Assembly (NCBI GenBank): GCA_965213905.1
Contig: OZ243922.1
Location: forward strand, 1,116,001-1,180,000
Reading direction: 5' to 3'
DNA length: 64,000 bases
Source of the DNA: SIRX01 sp965213905
GTDB taxonomy: Bacteria; Actinomycetota; Rubrobacteria; Rubrobacterales; Rubrobacteraceae
The position numbers were made by a program, and so were the translations under genes. Shown piece after piece: positions 59,385 to 64,000 of this stretch; within the stretch, counting starts at the first letter, position 1, and every line of letters begins with the position of its first letter. Below the pieces are notes generated by a model. That model was not told the origin of the DNA, did no database searches, and saw only the letters and a program-made list of their open reading frames with translations.

Positions 59385-59890
59385 CCGCCCTGCAAACCAT
59401 CCAAAACCTTCAGAACGGTCTCGACCGGCCTCTCGCCCTGGTAGAACTCCGCCACGTTCGAGTCTTTATCTACTACAACGATGGCGGCGGCGCGGTTGGT
59501 TCTCCGGGCTCCGTAAGACCGGCTCACCCGGCCGCCCCAATCCGGCAGGATAACCACGTACTCGGAGGCTTCGGCGCCCGGTGGCAGCTCGGCCCGGGCC
59601 TGGTCGTAAGCCTGTCCCAGGACGAGGCTCACCGTTACCCAGTAGAGGGTCGGTACGACGGAGAGGTCTATGACGCTCGCCACGAGCACTTCGTCGGGAG
59701 AGGGGTATCGTTCGCGGACGGCGCGGTTGATCTCCCGCGCCGTCGGGGCCGTGCCCTGGAGGTGAAAGACGAGGACTACGGGACGGCCGGCGTTGCCCCG
59801 CAGGCTAACCCGCCGTCCGGAGCCGGAGGCGAGCAGGCTGAAGTTCGGCGCCCGCTCCCCGGTCTTTGGGCTTTGCCGCGTACGGTCCAC
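59381..59890 (-). CDS. Redoxin (AhpC/TSA-like) fold protein lacking all cysteines
   Basis: 169 residues with the peroxiredoxin-like opening GERAPNFSLLASGSGRRVSL and GRPVVLVFHLQGTAPTARE, where true peroxiredoxins have T-x-x-C. The peroxidatic position is Ala, and the whole protein contains no Cys. Later strands (EYVVILPDWGGRVSRSYGAR, AAAIVVVDKDSNVAEFYQG) keep the thioredoxin fold. It cannot be a classical peroxidase; a binding or structural role is likely. It lies six bases after the RND exporter gene in the same direction. Confidence 0.75.
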   Translation of the reverse strand: MDRTRQSPKTGERAPNFSLLASGSGRRVSLRGNAGRPVVLVFHLQGTAPTAREINRAVRERYPSPDEVLVASVIDLSVVPTLYWVTVSLVLGQAYDQARAELPPGAEASEYVVILPDWGGRVSRSYGARRTNRAAAIVVVDKDSNVAEFYQGERPVETVLKVLDGLQGG

Positions 59891-59896
59891 GTCAGC

Positions 59897-62800
59897 TTAG
59901 CCCTTCTTCTTTACGCCCAACCGGCTGCGGGCTCCCTGGAGCACCGAGTAGCCGACGGGCACGACCAGCAGCGTCAGGAAGGTGGAGGTGATGAGACCAC
60001 CCACGACGGGTATCGCGAGGCTGCTGGAGATCAGGGTGCTCCCGCCGCCGATGCCGAGCGCCAGCGGGAATAACGCCCCGATGGTAACCAGGGCCGTCAT
60101 CAGGATCGGTCGCAGCCGGGCGCGACCAGCCTCTACGATGGCGTCGTCGAGCGACGCGTGCTCGTCCTCGGCGTTTATGACGAAGTCGATCAGAAGGATG
60201 GCGTTCGCCACCACGATCCCGATCAAAAGCAGCACGCCCAAAAGCGCCGGGACGCTCAGGGCCGTTCCGGTGAGCAGCAACGCCCCGAAGGCGCCGATGC
60301 TCGTCAGCGGGATGGACAGCAAGATGACCAGCGGGACGAGCAGCGAGCGGAAGAAGACCACCAGGATCAGGTACACCAGCACGACTGCCACCACTATTGA
60401 CAGCAACAGGTTTCTGAAGCTCTCGGCGATGTCCTCGGACTCGCCCCCGACGCCGGCCTCCACGTCGCCGGCGAGATCCAGTTCGTCGAGCGTGGACTGC
60501 ACCTCGCTGGAGACGGAGTTCGAGTCCTGGGAGGTTATCGTGCCGGTTACCGTCACGGCCCGATCCCCGTCCACGCGGCTTATGGCCGCCGGGGCGTCTA
60601 CCTCCTGAACTTCCGCCACGTCCTCGACGGTCGCGTCGGGGCCGAGCGGCAGGCTGCGGACTTCGCCCAGGTCGTTTATAGACCCTTGGGGAACGCCCAC
60701 GGAAACCGGTGTGTCGCCGAGGCTAATCTCGCTGCGGTCGCTCAAGAGGACCCCGAGCGTCTGCGAGACCCCGCTGGGAGATAACCCGGCTTGCGCCGTC
60801 TGCTCGTCGTTGAGCTCGACGTTCACCTCCGGCGCGCCGCCCGAAAGGTCGCTCTGTACGCTGGTGAGGTCCTCATTGTCGGAGAGTTCATTAACGATTT
60901 CCTCCGAGGCGTTCCTCAACTCCTCTTCGGAGCCGTTGGTAACCGTGACTTCGAGACCTCCGGCCGGTGGCCCCTGGTCTTGAACCTCCACCTGGAAGTC
61001 TTCCCGGCCGTAGAGATCCCGGCCTTCTTCTTCGAGTCGGTCAACGGTGGCGTCTACGCTGGCGTCCTCCTTGACCGTGATAAAGGCCTGGGCGACGTTG
61101 TCCGAGCGGCTGCCGCTCGGGTCGAAGTTATCCGCACCGCCGACGGAGAGCTGGTAGTCCTCTACGCCTGGGTCGTCGAGCATGTCGTCCTCGAAGGGCT
61201 TCATCTCTTCACTCGTCTCCTGCTGAACCGTCCCAGAGGGAAAGTTCACGTCGGCGACGAGCAATCGCGCCTCGCTCGGCGGGAAGAAACTTACCGAAAG
61301 CAGTGGAATGGTCGCGAGCCCCCCGGCAAAGAGCACGAGCGCCAGAACGAGCACGGCCGGCCGGTTGCGGAGGCTCCAGCGCAACATCGGGGTGTAAATC
61401 CCGACGAGCCATCCCTCGTCCTCGTTACCGCGGGAATTCTCCCGGTCGGACGTTTCCCGGTCGGACGCTTCCCGATCGGGCTCTTCGTTGCGTCCGGCGT
61501 CCGGCTCGTTTCTGTTCGGGGCGCCGTCCGGCGAAGGTATGAACAGGAATATTATGAGGCCCACGGCCAGCAAGGCCGCGAGGATTGCGGCTACCACGAG
61601 CAGCGCCGGGGAGTTCAGTACGTCCTCCGGGGTTATGGCGTCCGCAAGGATGGCTATGGAGACCGCGGCGACGCTCGCGAGCACGAACGCGGCAACACCC
61701 AACACCATCCTTAGCAGCAGGCGCCGGCCGCCTCCCCCACCACCGCCCCGGCTCCCGGAGGACCGACGCGTCCGGCGGTTCCGGCGGTTCCGCGGCTTTG
61801 CCCCCTGGCTCGCCCCTCGCTTTACGAACAGGCTCACGAGCACCGGGATTATGGTGACCGCCACTATAAGGGAGGCGGCCAGGGCGAAAGCGACCGTCAG
61901 GGAAAGCGGCAGGAAGAACTCGCTTACGATGCCGCCGACGAGCCCGAGCGGTAGAAAGACCGCTATGGTGGAGAGGGTGGAGGAGGTGATCGCCGTGGCG
62001 ACCTCTGTGGTGCCCTTGAGCGCCGCTTCTTCCGGGTCGTCGCCTTCCTGCACGTAGCGGTAAGCGTTCTCCAGCACCACGATGGCGTCGTCCACCACCC
62101 GGCCGACGGCGATGGTGAGCCCGGCCAGGGTGATGATGTTCAAGGTAAGGTTGTCACCCCAGGAGAAGAGCAAGGCCGCGAGCACCGAGGTCGGCAGCGA
62201 AACCGCCGTAACCAACGTCGCCCGGATGCTCTTCAAGAAAAGCAGGATGATCAGGATAGCCACCACGGCCCCGATGAGGGCTTTCTCTACCAGCCCACTT
62301 ACCGAATCTTCGACGTCTTCCGCCGAGTCGAAGATGATGCTGACTTGCTCGTCACCGACCTCGTCGCGCACCTCGCCGAGCGCGTCCCGCACCCCGTCGG
62401 AAACCTCAACGGTGTTCGCGTCGCCGTCTTTGGTGACGTTTAGCCCGAGGCTCGGCTCCCCGTTGGTCCGCGAGATGCCGGAGATGTTTGAGTCTACTTT
62501 TTCTACCTCGGCCACGTCTTGCAAAAGAACCGGTTCCGGGGCCTCGCCGCCGGAGGCTTGCTCCGGGGGCGACGTGCCCGAAGGCGGCGCTCCGGAAGCG
62601 CCCGCGGGCGGCGCACCACCGGAAGATTCACCGGACCCATCGGCTGGCGCGCCCTCCGGCGGGGCGCCCGCCGGGGCGGCCCCGCCCGCCGCGCCGAGCG
62701 GCAGTTGTTTGAGGGCCTCTACGTCGGTGAGTTCGCTTTCGGTGCGTACAGGCGTGGAGAGACCCTCTATCCGGACGTCGCCCACGGGCGCGTTCACGTT

Positions 62801-63427
62801 GGCGCCGCTTATGGCGCCGACCACCGCGTCGGCGGGGATACCTTCGTCCTCTAACTTCCCGGGGTCGAGGTTCACCTGGATTTCTTGCTCAGAGCCGCCG
62901 ACGAGCTCTATGTTCGCCGTACCGTCCACCTCTTCCAGGAGCGGGATAGCCTCGTCCTGGGCGTAGGTCGTAAGGTCCGCAAGCCCCCCGTCGCCGGCCG
63001 CGAGAGAAACGTTCATTATCGGGAAAGAGGAGGGGGACTGGCGGTTGATCTGCGGCTCCGTCGCCTGTGAGGGCAACGACACGCCCTCCAGGGCGCGCCG
63101 GACCTCGTCCTCCGCCTCGTCCAGGTCCGTGTCCAGGCTGAACTCCACAAAGACCGTGGAGAAGCCCTGGGAAGAAGTGGCTTGCGTGTTCTCTATACCC
63201 TCGACGTTGCTTACCGCCGACTCGACGGGCTGCGTAACCTGCTCGTCCACGAGGTCCGGCCCGGCACCCGGAACCGGCGTTGTAACGCCTACCGCAGGGA
63301 ACTCTATGTCCGGCAGCAACTCCTGGTTGAGCTGCGTCGTCGCGTAGGCGCCACTAACTATGAGAAGCACGGTCGCGAGCATCACGACGGACTTGTTCTT
63401 TAGACACCATCCGACGATACTCTTCAT
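59897..63427 (-). CDS. RND-superfamily exporter (HAE1/AcrB-like) with extra membrane insert
   Basis: 1176 residues, longer than the usual 1030-1050. Twelve RND helices are present, with NEELLPDIEFP-type start, a first porter domain, VVDDAIVVLENAYRYVQEG (helix 4 proton-relay Asp region) and LLIGIVVANAILLIDFVIN (helix 10). A Pro/Ala/Gly/Ser-rich insert of about 60 residues lies at 242-300. A second insert, about 537-675, holds an Arg/Gly-rich stretch, two extra hydrophobic helices and an Asp/Glu/Arg/Asn-rich tail. It overlaps the MarR gene by ATGA, so that repressor probably controls it. The cargo could be drugs or lipids. Confidence 0.93.
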   Translation of the reverse strand: MKSIVGWCLKNKSVVMLATVLLIVSGAYATTQLNQELLPDIEFPAVGVTTPVPGAGPDLVDEQVTQPVESAVSNVEGIENTQATSSQGFSTVFVEFSLDTDLDEAEDEVRRALEGVSLPSQATEPQINRQSPSSFPIMNVSLAAGDGGLADLTTYAQDEAIPLLEEVDGTANIELVGGSEQEIQVNLDPGKLEDEGIPADAVVGAISGANVNAPVGDVRIEGLSTPVRTESELTDVEALKQLPLGAAGGAAPAGAPPEGAPADGSGESSGGAPPAGASGAPPSGTSPPEQASGGEAPEPVLLQDVAEVEKVDSNISGISRTNGEPSLGLNVTKDGDANTVEVSDGVRDALGEVRDEVGDEQVSIIFDSAEDVEDSVSGLVEKALIGAVVAILIILLFLKSIRATLVTAVSLPTSVLAALLFSWGDNLTLNIITLAGLTIAVGRVVDDAIVVLENAYRYVQEGDDPEEAALKGTTEVATAITSSTLSTIAVFLPLGLVGGIVSEFFLPLSLTVAFALAASLIVAVTIIPVLVSLFVKRGASQGAKPRNRRNRRTRRSSGSRGGGGGGGRRLLLRMVLGVAAFVLASVAAVSIAILADAITPEDVLNSPALLVVAAILAALLAVGLIIFLFIPSPDGAPNRNEPDAGRNEEPDREASDRETSDRENSRGNEDEGWLVGIYTPMLRWSLRNRPAVLVLALVLFAGGLATIPLLSVSFFPPSEARLLVADVNFPSGTVQQETSEEMKPFEDDMLDDPGVEDYQLSVGGADNFDPSGSRSDNVAQAFITVKEDASVDATVDRLEEEGRDLYGREDFQVEVQDQGPPAGGLEVTVTNGSEEELRNASEEIVNELSDNEDLTSVQSDLSGGAPEVNVELNDEQTAQAGLSPSGVSQTLGVLLSDRSEISLGDTPVSVGVPQGSINDLGEVRSLPLGPDATVEDVAEVQEVDAPAAISRVDGDRAVTVTGTITSQDSNSVSSEVQSTLDELDLAGDVEAGVGGESEDIAESFRNLLLSIVVAVVLVYLILVVFFRSLLVPLVILLSIPLTSIGAFGALLLTGTALSVPALLGVLLLIGIVVANAILLIDFVINAEDEHASLDDAIVEAGRARLRPILMTALVTIGALFPLALGIGGGSTLISSSLAIPVVGGLITSTFLTLLVVPVGYSVLQGARSRLGVKKKG

Positions 63428-63888
63428 TCAACATCCTCTCTCTGTAAATATCCCGGCCTGGAGGCCGGCGGGCCGAAACCCTCGACGAGCAACCTCAGTC
63501 CTTTCAAAAAAGCTTCCGCCTCTTCGAACGTCATACGTTCTACGACCCAGTTGAGTTGCTGCCGCCCCCGGCCCACGACCCTCCGGGCTATCTCCTGCAT
63601 GCCCGGCACATAATCCACCAGCACTACCCTCCGGTCCTTCGTATCGTGGCGCCGCTCGACCATCCCCATCTCCACCAGCCGGTCCACGAGCTGCGTAACC
63701 GCCGGGGAAGACACTCGCAACACCTCGGCCAACTGCCGGATAGAATGAGGCCTGTCGGCCAACGCGATCATGATCTGCACGTGCCCCGGAGAGACGTGAA
63801 CGTCCGTCGGAACCCCCTGTGCCCGCAACTCCTCGAACTCTACCGAACCCGGACGCTCTATCGCCCGGCCCACGACGGGTAACAGCAA
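63424..63888 (-). CDS. MarR-family transcriptional regulator
   Basis: 154 residues from the TTG at 63888: VSPGHVQIMIALADRPHSIR, QLAEVLRVSSPAVTQLVDRL (recognition helix) and the wing VERRHDTKDRRVVLV are the MarR winged helix. The frame stays open 14 codons upstream, reading ETNSKERIIDEIL, and a CTG at 63930 with AAAGG before it may be the true start, giving 168 residues. It ends overlapping the RND exporter start, the usual local repressor-pump arrangement. A candidate operator lies upstream at 63938-63965. Confidence 0.9.
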   Translation of the reverse strand: MLLPVVGRAIERPGSVEFEELRAQGVPTDVHVSPGHVQIMIALADRPHSIRQLAEVLRVSSPAVTQLVDRLVEMGMVERRHDTKDRRVVLVDYVPGMQEIARRVVGRGRQQLNWVVERMTFEEAEAFLKGLRLLVEGFGPPASRPGYLQREDVE

Positions 63889-63937
63889 TAAAATCTCGTC
63901 TATTATTCGCTCTTTACTGTTGGTCTCCAGCGTTTCA

Positions 63938-63985
63938 CCTTTACTTAAGACACTTATTTAAGCAGCTTACATATTTTATAAACAC
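63938..63985 (-). promoter_or_regulatory. Promoter region and possible self-operator of the MarR-RND unit
   Basis: AT-rich stretch with CTTAAG and TTTAAG arms seven bases apart (about 63944-63962) and, on the minus strand, TATAAA further out. The arrangement would let MarR repress its own unit. The exact promoter is uncertain. Confidence 0.4.
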
Positions 63986-64000
63986 TTCTCCGGCTTGGTG

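Overview
The window is 64 kb of GC-rich bacterial chromosome, dense with genes on both strands, with Shine-Dalgarno-led GTG/TTG starts and some probable leaderless genes. The gene content suggests an actinobacterium, most likely a Rubrobacter-like member of Rubrobacteria. The clues are an NDMA-type methanol dehydrogenase, CO-dehydrogenase-type Mo hydroxylase genes with MoxR/CoxE partners, a mannosylglycerate/glucosylglycerate-hydrolase-like enzyme, F420-type LLM oxidoreductase, PASTA kinase and Gly-rich lipoproteins. This assignment is inference; there is no rRNA or other taxonomic marker, and I found no tRNA, CRISPR array or intact insertion sequence.

Layout. 0-7 kb: the start of a Mo-hydroxylase large subunit (cut by the window edge) and its 2Fe-2S subunit run leftwards. 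An NDMA-dependent methanol dehydrogenase diverges from them, followed by moxR, an AT-richer PD-(D/E)XK gene, a coxE-like VWA gene and a Nudix gene. 7-10.5 kb: a nickel (or cobalt) uptake module made of a Fur-family regulator, CbiM/N/Q/O ECF transporter and a DUF4242 (SCO4226-like) protein. 10.9-15.9 kb: a sulfite-oxidase-fold enzyme, a GH63-like hydrolase, OsmC, an NmrA-like reductase and small hypotheticals.

15.9-23.5 kb is the accessory island. It holds a type IIG restriction-modification enzyme read from a leaderless promoter and, 5 bp after it, a DarT/DarG ADP-ribosylation toxin-antitoxin pair. A second copy of the last 59 codons of the restriction enzyme follows, then a stretch of broken genes (DUF4258, DUF2283, a TMEM175 channel fragment), then a third, decayed copy of the same tail. 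The locus looks like a recurrent insertion or rearrangement site at the 3' end of the restriction gene.

23.5-36.7 kb: a diguanylate cyclase, aldo/keto reductase, phosphoesterase, a sulfoquinovosidase-like GH31 enzyme, and an overlapping three-gene unit of a sulfatase-fold hydrolase with Thr at the formylglycine position, a choline-dehydrogenase-like GMC enzyme and an aldehyde dehydrogenase. This unit probably makes glycine betaine from a choline ester. A perfect 30-bp palindrome lies between the GH31 gene and this unit. 36.7-46.6 kb: hemolysin III, a leftward catabolic cluster (MFS transporter with a damaged 5' end, cyclase, nitronate monooxygenase, LLM oxidoreductase, alpha/beta hydrolase), a DapA-family aldolase, TauE/SafE, a fused AhbA-AhbB siroheme decarboxylase and family 4 uracil-DNA glycosylase.

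46.9-64 kb: a TAXI-TRAP uptake system, APC permease, polar amino acid ABC transporter, small hypotheticals, a PASTA Ser/Thr kinase, M14 carboxypeptidase, a cysteine-free thioredoxin-fold protein, and a MarR regulator overlapping a large RND exporter with an unusual extra membrane insert.
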